This document shows positions 55,901 through 64,000 of a DNA stretch of 64,000 nucleotides, in pieces. Position numbers and translations under genes: made by a program. Each line of letters begins with the position of its first letter. Positions within the stretch are counted from its first letter, which is position 1. Location: contig CBFHQJ010000011.1 in assembly GCA_965657795.1 (NCBI GenBank), positions 1 to 64,000 on the forward strand, written 5' to 3'. This stretch comes from SW10 sp965657795 (lineage in GTDB: Bacteria; Verrucomicrobiota; Verrucomicrobiia; Verrucomicrobiales; Akkermansiaceae). The notes below the pieces were generated by a model. The model was not told the origin of the DNA. It searched no databases and saw nothing but the letters and a program-made list of their open reading frames with translations.

Positions 55901-58484
55901 GCGCGCCGGATACAACAATTCCTGGATTCACCGCGATGGTGGCCAACGGGGTCGCGGCTCCATGATCCGCGATCAATGGATGCGCGAATCCATGCTCGAC
56001 ATGGGAAACCCTGCCGCCGGTCACGGCTTTATGGTTCACGTCTTCGTCAACGGGCTTTACTGGGGAGTTCACAACCTCTGTGAACGACCCGAAGCTTCCC
56101 ACTACGCGGCCTACAATGGAGGTGATGACGACCTTCTTGATGCTCGTAACGGAGCTTCCACAGTCGATGGTACCGCGACCGCCTGGAACGCCATCCCCGG
56201 AGTTGTCGCGAGCGGCAATTGGGAGCAAATCCAGCAAGTCATCGATATCGATCAATACATCGATTACCAGATCATCAACCGTTTCGGAGGAAATTCCGAT
56301 CTCAAATCCGGCGGCAACTGGCGCGCCGCAGGAGGAGGACCTTTTCCCGCCGGTCAACCTGAACAGATGGCACCCTGGCAACTCTATTCCTGGGATGGCG
56401 AACGGACGCTTGAAAGTCCCAGCCTTAACAACTCACCGATTGACCCCATGGGTGTGCGCGGCACTTTGGAAGGAATTTCTGAATACCGGATTCGTTTTGC
56501 CGACCGATTGGAAAAACACTTTGGCCCGGGTGGAGCTCTCACTCCCGAAGCCACTGCCGCTCGTTGGATGAAATTCGCCAATGATCTCGATCGCGCCATC
56601 ATCGCCGAGTCAGCCCGCTGGGGAGACCATCGCGGCACTCTTTACACCCGGGACAATCAGTGGCTCGCCGAGCAAAACCGTCTTATCAATACCTACTTCC
56701 CTGCTCGAAGTGCCACTGTCGAAAGCAACTACGGTTCACTCGCTCCATCAGTGGGCGCTCCTGACTTCCTTGTAAACGACTCCCCTCAAAGCGAAGGAAT
56801 CATTCCCGTCGCAGGAAATCTCAAGATCACCTCCACCACTGGCACCATCTACTACTCCACCGACGGCAGTGACCCTCGCCTCGAAGGAGGGGGCATCAAT
56901 CCTACCGCCACCTCGATTGGCGGCGGCAGCAATCAAACGAGCTTCATCCAATTTGAGGAAACCGGTTGGAGATATCTCGATAACGGCGTTGCTCAAAGCG
57001 ACAGTGAAGTCGTTGCCGGAAATCCCTCGTACAACACTGCCGATTGGAAGCACCCTTCCTTTAATGACTCCGGCTGGGAAACCGGACAGGCACTTTTGGG
57101 ATACGGAGCCATCGATGGCAGGACCATCAACACCTCTCTGAATCTTCAAAGCCCTCGCCTGCCCACCATCTACTTTCGGAAATCATTTAACGTGACGGAT
57201 GCGGCCAGCTTCACTCAGCTCAACCTTGGTTTGGTTCGCGATGACGGAGCCATCATTTACCTCAACGGTCGCGAAATCGGACGCACCAACATGAACGGTG
57301 GTAACCAGCAATATGCAGACCTCGCGATCAGCTCCACTTCAAACGAAGGTGGTCTCGTCAACCTCGGCACCATCACCCTGGCTGGAGGCGACCTCGTCGA
57401 AGGCACCAATGTTCTTGCAGTGGAAGTTCACCAAAACAGCACGAGTAGCAGTGACACCGGCCTCGATGTCCGGCTCTCCGGGATCGCTCCGGCAGATGGC
57501 GGGGTTGGTGGCAACCTGGTCCCTCTGACCGGAGGGGCATTGGTGCGTGCCCGGGCCTTCGAAAATGGAGAATGGTCGGCCCTGACCGAGGGTGAATTCC
57601 TCGTGGCACCGATCGCCGACGCCTCGAACATCGCGATTTCCGAGATTATGTATAACCCGCTCGGAACCTCGGAAGATGGAGAATGGATTGAACTCGTCAA
57701 TATCTCAGCGGCCACCATCGACCTCTCCAACCTAACTTTCGATGGAATCGATTACACCTTCCCGCTTGGTTTTACGCTTGCTCCAGATGCCCGCGTCGTT
57801 GTCGTTAAAAACCAGGTGGAGTTCGCTGCACTTTACGACACCGTCGGCCTCAACATCGCACCCGGAGATTTCTCTGGCTCAAGCCTCAGTAACTCCGGCG
57901 AACAAATCGCCCTCATTGACGCTCTCGGCGTCGATGCCCGTCGATTTACCTACAACGACAAAGCCCCATGGCCAACCTCGCCGGACGGTGAAGGATATTC
58001 CATTGTCCTCATCTCCCCCGAGACCAATCCCGACCACAATGTTCCTACAAACTGGCGAACCAGTGCGATTCCAGGCGGCAGCCCCGGAGCAACTGACAAC
58101 ACCACCTTCAGTGGAGATGCCGATGCTGATGCTGATGGCGACGGACTTAGCGCCCTTTTAGAATACGCCTTGGGATCCACTCAAGGAGATGCCCGCTTTA
58201 GCCCCGAATCCATCCCGGCCCCGGGAGCCGACTTCTTTGATGATGGTAATGGCAATATCAACGAATACCTCACTCTCACTTTCCGGCGTAACCTTGCCGC
58301 AGACGATATCCTTTTCGAGGTGCAACTCAGCTCAAATCTCAGCGGCTGGGATCCACTTGGAACAACCGCCGTCTCAGCCACAGCGAATGGCGACGGGACC
58401 GAAACCGTCATTTGGCGCAGCCTCACCCCGATCAATAATCTCGTGCGGGAATTCATCCGACTTAAGGTCGAAGAAAAACCATAA
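52962..58484 (+). CDS. Giant secreted protein: FN3-like repeats, lamin-tail and CotH kinase-like domains
   Basis: ATG 52962 gives a signal peptide (about 1-22, ending SHAA) and 1,840 residues. In order: a beta-rich N-terminal domain (23-250); three fibronectin-type repeats (254-560); lamin-tail domain 1 (VINEFMASNDGG, WIEILNNGSSPLDLGGWHL); a chitobiase-type domain (ATIYYTTDGTRP); a CotH spore-coat kinase-like domain (about 870-1225) with ITLRAGYNN and VFVNGLYWGVHNLCERPE; a second TIYYSTDGSDP unit; a jelly-roll segment (AIIYLNGREIGRTNM); lamin-tail domain 2 (ISEIMYNPLG, WIELVNIS, about 1550-1660); and a DADADGDGLSALLEYALGS tail common in Verrucomicrobial secreted proteins. Probably surface-bound or adhesive; kinase activity is unproven. 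Confidence 0.9.
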   Translation: MTLSPHARLLLVLAFTFSLSSHAATLSEGATVLVSTNNANFDISVFPGAAAYNDRGVGGNEPGTPSFTNQIGDGTVLDYNFVGNQGTGSALVTYASGGEGLIPTPTSPPSNVHGNGEDWANVWTTTNPAGFTTLKNHNPTSIAGAANTFARSANVTGTVDISGLTSGQLFFPHGTFVNSWELTVTMSGPGQPNLSANAADGNGPSTNRGWITDFIFTDAADYDTITYTYTNGDTDGSRARFMGVILIGSAVATAPPTVTNLAANDLSPTSANLPGEVTDTGGSPPSVTIYWGDNDAGTNAGSWDNSINLGNQSGPFSTVLSGLAPSTTYFYRAFASNGAGDDWANSTASFSTSAPPDPPAVVNSAATGVGFIEADLNGSVTSTGGETPIITIYYGDNDGGTTPGNWDEGVDIGEQSGAFTTDLFGLNSDTTYFFRAVAQNSGGTSWAPSTASFTTNAFSLPTVSTSAATAITGSAAQIGGEVGSTGGNPPVITLFWGDNDGGTNALNWDNQIDLDEQSAAFSSVITGLSPLTTYFFRAFAANDAGDVWANSTGSFSTLEVSELVINEFMASNDGGLTNNSNNWYPIANQVAGTTNDWIEILNNGSSPLDLGGWHLTDDPAAPEKWTFPASTNIPAGGFLIVYASGTGVPDANGNLHTNFRLSSGGEYIGIIRPSGSVASEFGPGGSNYPGQDEDISYGLDPNTGTSVYFSSPTPGAVNDNAGIARVRDTNFSPDRGYYDQAISVSISSNTPGATIYYTTDGTRPVDQAGNPTANALTYTAPIAINETTTLKASATKAGFAPTNIDCQTYILLDIDNAASDGTDPSGFNAAFLEQTQPAGWGNLTSGDYNMDTRVSKSTALATNYQDSTAQTMLKGLRDIPTISIAMNRADFSGGSGIYTNSTNGSLEYECSAEYIPAAIDTRDDWQINCGIKVQGGASRNPSASPKHSMNFRFRTQYGAGRLRENLFPESEVDEFNSITLRAGYNNSWIHRDGGQRGRGSMIRDQWMRESMLDMGNPAAGHGFMVHVFVNGLYWGVHNLCERPEASHYAAYNGGDDDLLDARNGASTVDGTATAWNAIPGVVASGNWEQIQQVIDIDQYIDYQIINRFGGNSDLKSGGNWRAAGGGPFPAGQPEQMAPWQLYSWDGERTLESPSLNNSPIDPMGVRGTLEGISEYRIRFADRLEKHFGPGGALTPEATAARWMKFANDLDRAIIAESARWGDHRGTLYTRDNQWLAEQNRLINTYFPARSATVESNYGSLAPSVGAPDFLVNDSPQSEGIIPVAGNLKITSTTGTIYYSTDGSDPRLEGGGINPTATSIGGGSNQTSFIQFEETGWRYLDNGVAQSDSEVVAGNPSYNTADWKHPSFNDSGWETGQALLGYGAIDGRTINTSLNLQSPRLPTIYFRKSFNVTDAASFTQLNLGLVRDDGAIIYLNGREIGRTNMNGGNQQYADLAISSTSNEGGLVNLGTITLAGGDLVEGTNVLAVEVHQNSTSSSDTGLDVRLSGIAPADGGVGGNLVPLTGGALVRARAFENGEWSALTEGEFLVAPIADASNIAISEIMYNPLGTSEDGEWIELVNISAATIDLSNLTFDGIDYTFPLGFTLAPDARVVVVKNQVEFAALYDTVGLNIAPGDFSGSSLSNSGEQIALIDALGVDARRFTYNDKAPWPTSPDGEGYSIVLISPETNPDHNVPTNWRTSAIPGGSPGATDNTTFSGDADADADGDGLSALLEYALGSTQGDARFSPESIPAPGADFFDDGNGNINEYLTLTFRRNLAADDILFEVQLSSNLSGWDPLGTTAVSATANGDGTETVIWRSLTPINNLVREFIRLKVEEKP
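53721..54639 (+). repeat. Three tandem fibronectin-type III-like protein repeats
   Basis: Three units of about 100 codons, roughly 53721-54020, 54021-54330 and 54331-54639. Each contains T(I/L)(Y/F)(W/Y)GDNDGG, a W about nine residues later, TTYF(F/Y)RA and a closing SF(S/T)T. The repetition is at the protein level; DNA identity between units is only moderate, so they are old duplications. Confidence 0.85.
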
Positions 58485-58530
58485 ACAACCCTCCCGACCC
58501 TACCCAGATTCGGGTATCTTAGGGTGAATT

Positions 58531-58551
58531 CTTGGTTTCCTCGAAACTAAG
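58531..58551. other. Near-perfect 9-bp hairpin after the giant protein gene
   Basis: CTTGGTTTC (58531-58539) pairs with GAAACTAAG (58543-58551), one G-T pair, across a 3-base loop. It is 46 bases after the stop at 58484 and about 70 before the next gene. A smaller ACCC/GGGT stem lies just before it. There is no T-run, so its role as terminator is uncertain. Confidence 0.45.
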
Positions 58552-58620
58552 AAAGGACTACCTTGGCCAGTATCAGAGGAGGCGATGCCGGGAGCATTCC
58601 TCCCCCTGCCTCGTTCGTTC

Positions 58621-61600
58621 ATGGCCATGATCCTGTTTCATCCTAAAATTTTTCTCACCAGCTCGCTCGCCTTCTTGGCTTCCGGAGCCCTTCTTTCTGC
58701 CGCCCCGGAATTTTCTCTCACTCCACAAGCCTCCGACCTGCTCGAGAACTACTGCACCGACTGCCATGAGGATGGCACCGCAAAGGGAGACATCCGCCTG
58801 GATAATCTGAACACCCTTTCCCTAGAAGCGCGACTGGACCTTCTAAACAAGATGCAGGAGCAGCTTCATTTTCAGGAAATGCCTCCAAAAAAGAAGGACC
58901 AACCTTCCGCAAATGAGCGTGCCGAACTCATCGCCTGGATCTCGGCTGAACTTGGGAAACACAATGCCTCAAAGCTGGAGGACAAACTTCGTATGCCCGA
59001 CTACGGGAACTACGTGGACCACGAAGACCTCTTCTCGGGCAACTTCGCCCACTTGAAGGCCTTCACTCCCGATCGGCGCTGGCTCATCAGTGAATACATC
59101 TTCGACGCCAAATTCAACAAGCTCCTCAATCACACTCCCTTCCAGACCATCGATGGAAAACGGGAATTCGTGATCGGAGACAACAACCGCCGCGTCAACC
59201 TGACCAACCCTTTCCTTCTTCCAACCAATACCGGTGTTCGCTACTACGACACTACCACTCTCAACGGAGGCCACCTCCTCACCATGTTGACCAACGCCAA
59301 AAACGCGGCGACCTACATGACCGATCACCTGGCCAAGCGTGACCGGAATTACCTCCCGTCATTCAAAGACATCATGGCTGAAGAGGACCGCCACAATTCC
59401 ATTCTCGAATCCCGCGAACGCTTTCTCGGCAACTTCATCGAGAGAGTCCTTGTCGATATTTACCGAAACAAACACCAAGCCCTTCTCCCTCGTTTTCAAG
59501 CCCTTCCTGTAAAGAAGGCCGCCGACACCGGGACCAAGAAGGCTCCTTTTCACGCCGCCAACCCCGGGAGAGATGAGCTAGTCATCATCTTCCGATCGAT
59601 GCGCCGCCTCGAAGAAAAAGACGACACTGATGCCAAACTGATCGAGAAGTGCGAACGTGAATGGTTCAATTTTGGCCACAACGAACGTAAAATTCAGGCC
59701 CGTGTCACCTTTCTCCGTGGATACATGGAAGAGTGGCGCAAGCAGATCGAGCAGCATAAGTACGACGAACGCAATAGGCGCTACGAATATAAGCCACTCT
59801 CCGATGATGAGATGCACATCATCGGCACCACCATCCGCAAACACCGGAAGAAGGAAGATCGTTATCAAACCATTATCGACAAATGCATGACGGATTGGGA
59901 ACAGGGATTCCTTCAGGAACGCAAGGAAGCCGGACCGCCCTCCGACGACCTGATCACCAAGTTGATCGAGGAACTCTTCTTGAAAATCTACGAGCGGAAA
60001 CCAACTCCGAAAGAAACGAACAAGTATCAAGCTCTCACAAAAAATTACCTCGAAAGTTTGGGCAATCTAAAAGCCGTTCAAAAACTCATCCAAACTCTCA
60101 TCCTCCAATCAGAATTTGTTTACCGCAACGAATTTGGCTCAGGCGCACCCGATCAATACGGACGGTGCATGTTATCTCCACGCGATGCCAGCTACGCAAT
60201 CGCCTATGCCCTCACCGATAGCAGCCCCGATGAAGAACTGGCCAAAGCGGCCGCCGAAGGCAGACTCAACACCAGGGAAGACTACGCCCGCGAAGTGGTC
60301 CGCCTCCTGAAGAAGCGCGATCAATTTTATGTAATCGACGAAGCGGTCCAGCGCCTCAACGAAACGGCCAGCATCACTGACCTGCCCATCCGCAACCTCC
60401 GCTTCTTCCGCGAATTTTTCGGATACCAGAAAATGCTACCCATCTTCAAGGACCGCAAACGCTTTGGAGGCGACTACGACAAATCAAAAGGCCGCCTCGT
60501 TGGAGAAGCCGACCGTCTCGTTGAACACTTCCTAAAAAAGGACACAAATGTCTTCGAGGAACTCCTCAGCACCGAAAAATTCTACGTCTACCACTCAGGC
60601 GATAACGAAGCAATGACAGCCTCATCCGATCGCATTCGCCGCATCCACGAATACTTCAAGGACAAGAACTGGCAAAACTTCGAAAAAGAAGACCTCCTCA
60701 AACATAAGGAATTCCTCGCTGAAGTAAAAATGCGTGGCGTCAACGTCGACGAGCTCGAGAAAAAAGGCCGACGCAACCCAATCAAGGAATTTAAAAGAGC
60801 GCTCACCAGCTTCGCCATCCGTCTCGACGAAGGGGAAACCGGAGCCGCGCCCTATGTCTCCTTCCCCGCGCACGGAAAATACAACGCCGACACCCGCACC
60901 GGCAGACGACTGCAAGCGCCCGAGGTCGCCAAATTCTATAACATTCAACTCGACAAGTGGAACTACCCCGGAGTCCAACCTGCCCAGATTGAACATCGAA
61001 AGGGAATGCTCACTCACCCCGCCTGGCTCATTGCCCACGCCCAAAACACCGAGACTGATCCCATCCAACGCGGCAAGTGGATCCGTGAAAAACTCCTCGC
61101 GGGAACCATTCCCGACATTCCCATCACCGTGGAAGCCCAAATCCCCGAGGACCACACCCAAACCCTACGTCATCGCCTCGCCGGAGTGACTGAAAAAAAA
61201 TACTGCTGGCGCTGCCACCAACGGATGAACCCGCTCGGATACGCTTTTGAAATGTTCGACGACTTCGGCCGCTATCGCACCCGGGAGTCATTGGAGCACC
61301 CTGATAATTTGATCAAGAAAGGCCCGGACAAGGCGGAGCCGCATGTTGACCTTCGTGACACCTACAAGAGCCTTCCCGTTGATTCCAAAGGGTCCCTCGA
61401 AGGCACTGGCGATCCCGAACTCGACGGTGAGGTTGCTGATGCGCTTGAGTTGGCCGACCGCCTCGCAAAGTCCAGCCGCGTCCGCCAATCCATCATTCGG
61501 CACGCCTTCCGTTACTACCTTGGCCGGAACGAATTTCTCTCTGACTCAAAATCTCTCATCGACGCGGAAAAAGCCTACATTCAGAGTGGCGGGAGCTTCA

Positions 61601-61668
61601 ATGCCGTCATTCTCTCTCTCCTAACCTCGGACTCCTTCCTCTATCGCAAGGCCAAACCAACCACTTGA
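58621..61668 (+). CDS. DUF1592-type c-cytochrome protein, second copy with charged insertion
   Basis: Counted from ATG 58621 (1,015 aa): signal peptide (about 1-27), haem motif CTDCH (45-49), YVDHEDLFSGNF (DUF1587-like), LFLKIYERKPTPKETNKY (DUF1595-like), RCMLSPRDASYAIAYAL (DUF1592), GMLTHPAWLIAHAQNTETDPI and CWRCH (862-866) with NPLGYAFEMFDDFGRYR (DUF1588), and IRHAFRYYLGRNE (DUF1585). A block of about 155 very charged residues (about 285-440) is inserted before the DUF1595-like part. It is a diverged paralogue of the minus-strand gene at 46501-48966. The upstream ATG at 58585 would put 12 residues in front of the signal peptide. Confidence 0.9.
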   Translation: MAMILFHPKIFLTSSLAFLASGALLSAAPEFSLTPQASDLLENYCTDCHEDGTAKGDIRLDNLNTLSLEARLDLLNKMQEQLHFQEMPPKKKDQPSANERAELIAWISAELGKHNASKLEDKLRMPDYGNYVDHEDLFSGNFAHLKAFTPDRRWLISEYIFDAKFNKLLNHTPFQTIDGKREFVIGDNNRRVNLTNPFLLPTNTGVRYYDTTTLNGGHLLTMLTNAKNAATYMTDHLAKRDRNYLPSFKDIMAEEDRHNSILESRERFLGNFIERVLVDIYRNKHQALLPRFQALPVKKAADTGTKKAPFHAANPGRDELVIIFRSMRRLEEKDDTDAKLIEKCEREWFNFGHNERKIQARVTFLRGYMEEWRKQIEQHKYDERNRRYEYKPLSDDEMHIIGTTIRKHRKKEDRYQTIIDKCMTDWEQGFLQERKEAGPPSDDLITKLIEELFLKIYERKPTPKETNKYQALTKNYLESLGNLKAVQKLIQTLILQSEFVYRNEFGSGAPDQYGRCMLSPRDASYAIAYALTDSSPDEELAKAAAEGRLNTREDYAREVVRLLKKRDQFYVIDEAVQRLNETASITDLPIRNLRFFREFFGYQKMLPIFKDRKRFGGDYDKSKGRLVGEADRLVEHFLKKDTNVFEELLSTEKFYVYHSGDNEAMTASSDRIRRIHEYFKDKNWQNFEKEDLLKHKEFLAEVKMRGVNVDELEKKGRRNPIKEFKRALTSFAIRLDEGETGAAPYVSFPAHGKYNADTRTGRRLQAPEVAKFYNIQLDKWNYPGVQPAQIEHRKGMLTHPAWLIAHAQNTETDPIQRGKWIREKLLAGTIPDIPITVEAQIPEDHTQTLRHRLAGVTEKKYCWRCHQRMNPLGYAFEMFDDFGRYRTRESLEHPDNLIKKGPDKAEPHVDLRDTYKSLPVDSKGSLEGTGDPELDGEVADALELADRLAKSSRVRQSIIRHAFRYYLGRNEFLSDSKSLIDAEKAYIQSGGSFNAVILSLLTSDSFLYRKAKPTT

Positions 61669-61672
61669 TCCC

Positions 61673-63055
61673 ATGTTTAATCGCAGAAATTTCATCAAAA
61701 CATCCACCCTCGGCTTCGGTTCACTTTCCTTGTCCGGTTTGGCCGCCCCCTCAACCGGCGGAGCCCCGAAACGATTCATCTTCATCCGAAAGTCCAATGG
61801 CATCCGCCCCAATGAGGTGACCCTTCCAAGCTTTACCGAAGAACAGAATAACCTCGATAAACGAAGGGAAGCCTTCGAGGTTGATCTCGACCAGCACGAA
61901 CTCCCCTCCTGGCTCAATCCAATAGCAAAGCACAAGGCCAACCTTTCCATTCTTCAGGGCCTATCTTGCAAGATGAGCGAAAATGGCCACTGGTCCTACT
62001 CGTCGGTCATGGGCGCCTTCAAATCAGGCCGAAATTCGCTGAGTGGAATCAAGCGTGCCACCATCGACTTTGAGGTGGCCAGGCTCTTTCCATCACCCTT
62101 CGGGCACGTCGAACTTTCTCTCACCGGAAACTATAGTAGTTTCCGCACCGGTATCGTTTCGGGCTACTCCGCTCCCGGCCCCCACCAGCGCAACTACTGC
62201 TACGCCGATCCCCAAACCGCTTACAACGAACTTTTCAAATCAGTCCTTAACCCCGACGCGGTTAACTCGGACAATGCCATGCTCGAATTTCTGGAAGGCG
62301 AGGAATCGCTCCGGGCTGACCTCATTCAGGGATACGAAAAGCTCAAACTCAGCAACCACATCGACTCCATCGATTCCATCCGCGCTCGTAACAAAAAACT
62401 GGAGAAGATGTCGGGAACCATCGCGAAAAACCTGCCTGAGATCGCCCCCATTCACGCGGATGGCGGCCCCAACGCCAGCACTCCGGAAAAACAAAAAGCG
62501 ATGACCGATATCCTCACCGCTGCTCTGATCACCGGACTAACCAACGTCGTCACCTACACCATCGATGAGCTTTCCACTCCCATCAAAGGCATTCAAGGGA
62601 ATGAGGGCGACCACATCTCCATTCACGAACTCGGTCACAATGGCGGATACAGTGGAGTCCCAGCCGATAAAATTCGTGAGAAAATCCGCATCGGCCACAT
62701 GGAGCAAGTCAACGCCATCGTTGAAAAACTCAAAGCCACCCCCGAAGGCAAGGGCACAATGTTCGACAATACTGTCGTCATGTATTTCCCTGAAAACGGT
62801 GAAGGCCATCACAGCCACGGATCCGAAGCTCCCTTCATCATCCTGAGCGGAGACAAATCCAATCTCGATATGGCCGGACGCTACATCCGCCTCCCTTATC
62901 ACGCCACCGAAGGCCACAAAACCATCGGCAACTGGTATACCACTCTCCTCAACGCTCACGGTAATCCCATCAAGCACTACGGCGACTTCGACCTCGAAAC
63001 CGCTCGCAAAAAGATCGACCAAACCGGCCCAATCAAACAGCTCATGCGGGCTTAA
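61673..63055 (+). CDS. DUF1552 exported protein, second copy
   Basis: FNRRNFIKTSTLGFGSLSLSGL (residues 2-23 region) is an RR-type signal. The body matches DUF1552: KRFIFIRKSNGIRPN, LSILQGLSCKMSENGHW, NVVTYTIDEL, ISIHELGHNGGYSG and VVMYFPENGEGHHSHG. It starts 4 bases after the DUF1592-type gene, the invariable partner arrangement. It is a clear paralogue of the protein at 45095-46501 but only moderately similar, so the two pairs are not a recent duplication. Confidence 0.9.
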   Translation: MFNRRNFIKTSTLGFGSLSLSGLAAPSTGGAPKRFIFIRKSNGIRPNEVTLPSFTEEQNNLDKRREAFEVDLDQHELPSWLNPIAKHKANLSILQGLSCKMSENGHWSYSSVMGAFKSGRNSLSGIKRATIDFEVARLFPSPFGHVELSLTGNYSSFRTGIVSGYSAPGPHQRNYCYADPQTAYNELFKSVLNPDAVNSDNAMLEFLEGEESLRADLIQGYEKLKLSNHIDSIDSIRARNKKLEKMSGTIAKNLPEIAPIHADGGPNASTPEKQKAMTDILTAALITGLTNVVTYTIDELSTPIKGIQGNEGDHISIHELGHNGGYSGVPADKIREKIRIGHMEQVNAIVEKLKATPEGKGTMFDNTVVMYFPENGEGHHSHGSEAPFIILSGDKSNLDMAGRYIRLPYHATEGHKTIGNWYTTLLNAHGNPIKHYGDFDLETARKKIDQTGPIKQLMRA

Positions 63056-63064
63056 AAGATGCAT

Positions 63065-63124
63065 AGCCGGAAGCTCCTGAGGCTGCCGGGCTCTTCATCC
63101 ATCACCAAAAGCTGGAGCTTTTGG
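63065..63124 (+). promoter_or_regulatory. Two hairpins between DUF1552 and the sulfatase gene
   Basis: A first imperfect stem pairs AGCCGG (63065-63070) with CCGGGCT (63086-63092). A second, perfect one pairs CCAAAAGCT (63105-63113) with AGCTTTTGG (63116-63124). The second ends 14 bases before the sulfatase ATG. There is no proper T-tail, so this is more likely a processing or attenuation element than a full terminator. Confidence 0.45.
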
Positions 63125-63138
63125 ATATCTGAAAAACC

Positions 63139-64000
63139 ATGAAAATCCTTCTCTTTTTACTCCTCGTCGCCACCGCCACCGCCCGCAAACCAAACATTAT
63201 CCTGATCTATATGGATGATATGGGATATGGCGACGTCGGCTGCTTTGGCTCCACCAAAAACCGCACCCCGGTCATCGACCACCTCGCTGAGAACGGCATG
63301 CGCTTCACCGACTTTTACGTCACTTCGGGCGTCTGCACCCCGTCCCGATCCAGCCTCCTCACCGGCTGCTACCCGCGTCGCCTCAACATGCACGTGGATC
63401 AAAACAACAAGTGGGTTCTCTTTCCGAATGCCCGCAAAGGACTCAATCCCGACGAGACCACCGTCGCGGAAATTCTAAAAGAACAAGGCTATGCCACCAC
63501 TTGCATTGGCAAATGGCACCTCGGCGACCAGCCCGAATTCCTGCCCACCAAGCACGGCTTTGATTCCTATTTCGGCATCCCCTACTCCAACGACATGGGG
63601 CGTAAAAACATCCCACTCCCTCTTCTTCGGGATGAGAAAGTCATCGAGGCCCCCGTCGCCCAATCTCCCGTCACCAACCGCTACACCGAAGAAGCCATTT
63701 CCTTCATCAAGACCAATCGAGACAAGCCCTTCTTCCTCTACCTGCCCCACACTTCAGTCCATCTTCCGCTCTTCCCAAACGAAAAATTCAGAGGGAAATC
63801 AAAAAACGGAAAATACGGAGACTGGATCGAAGAAGTCGATGCCTGCACCGGCCTCTTGCTCGCAGTCTTAAAACATGAAAACTTAGTGGATGACACCCTC
63901 ATCATTTTCACTTCCGACAATGGTTCCAACAATCGTAACGGTGGCAGCAACGCCCCGCTCAAAGGGGCGAAGGGATCTACTCATGAAGGCGGCATGCGCG
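63139..64000 (+). CDS. FGly-dependent sulfatase, cut by the window end
   Basis: A signal peptide (about 1-15) is followed by KPNIILIYMDDMGYGDVG with the calcium-binding Asp pair (26-27) and by VCTPSRSSLLTG, the CxPxR motif whose Cys66 is converted to formylglycine. CIGKWHLG and FTSDNGSN give further active-site residues. The 287 residues present cover the N-terminal catalytic part; the 3' end lies beyond 64000. It removes sulfate esters, probably from polysaccharide, in the periplasm or outside. It follows the DUF1592/DUF1552 pair in the same orientation, 83 bases away. Confidence 0.93.
   Translation, partial: MKILLFLLLVATATARKPNIILIYMDDMGYGDVGCFGSTKNRTPVIDHLAENGMRFTDFYVTSGVCTPSRSSLLTGCYPRRLNMHVDQNNKWVLFPNARKGLNPDETTVAEILKEQGYATTCIGKWHLGDQPEFLPTKHGFDSYFGIPYSNDMGRKNIPLPLLRDEKVIEAPVAQSPVTNRYTEEAISFIKTNRDKPFFLYLPHTSVHLPLFPNEKFRGKSKNGKYGDWIEEVDACTGLLLAVLKHENLVDDTLIIFTSDNGSNNRNGGSNAPLKGAKGSTHEGGMR

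Overview
The window looks like an ordinary chromosomal segment of a Verrucomicrobiota bacterium, most probably of the Verrucomicrobiales; the genus cannot be read from the sequence. The signs are a split methionine synthase, UvrC, MurJ, RlpA and RNase HIII of Gram-negative or PVC type, many ExbB/ExbD motors, and above all the clustered DUF1501, DUF1552, DUF1549/DUF1553 and DUF1592-type proteins, FGly sulfatase and lamin-tail/CotH secreted protein known from Planctomycetes and Verrucomicrobia. Genes are densely packed, often overlapping by 1 or 4 bases. I saw no rRNA, tRNA, CRISPR array, insertion sequence or phage gene.

Layout. 1-2155 (minus): HDIG membrane phosphohydrolase and infA, the latter without any normal start codon. 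2368-7713 (plus): two-gene MetH, a small Cys/His lipoprotein and a SpoU rRNA methyltransferase. 7761-9798 (plus): a YegP-like protein with UAG at codon 2, a terminator, a secreted nickel superoxide dismutase and a dihaem cytochrome c peroxidase. 9822-15220: a lipoprotein with two ExbD-like domains, a bile-acid-type Na+ symporter, a membrane protein, a PQQ-propeller protein and uvrC. 15347-18942 (plus): exbB-exbD-TPR operon. 18958-22454 (minus): guaB-guaA, preceded by 5-oxoprolinase-glutaredoxin with its own terminator. 26025-29617 (minus): tonB-like, exbB, exbD, def and a proline-rich protein. 29671-33200 (minus): a chain of 4-base overlaps joining a membrane protein, a pseudopilin and an ABC-2 exporter, then a lipoate ligase. 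33255-37123 (minus): rnhC, HU, rlpA and murJ. 37216-38241 (plus): mutY. 38271-45061 (minus): mnmA, an MFS/PlsC fusion, grpE, dnaJ, rsmE and an L,D-transpeptidase.

45095-64000 is the accessory-looking part. A four-gene minus-strand operon (DUF1549/1553 cytochrome, DUF1501, DUF1592-type cytochrome, DUF1552) lies back to back with a 1,840-residue secreted protein carrying three fibronectin-like repeats, two lamin-tail domains and a CotH kinase-like domain. That gene is followed by a second DUF1592/DUF1552 pair and a sulfatase cut by the window end. The recurring pairing of a c-type cytochrome protein with a RR-motif exported partner, next to surface-protein and sulfatase genes, is the best candidate here for an undescribed periplasmic system.

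The most testable oddities are: the infA start (AUC is the best candidate) with an Arg/Gly-rich extension; the UAG second codon of the YegP-like gene; a NiSOD whose Ni-hook histidine sits right after a Sec signal peptide; a roughly 150-residue insertion in MurJ; an L,D-transpeptidase with SFGC in place of SHGC; and a MFS-PlsC fusion ending in a broken AMP-binding domain.
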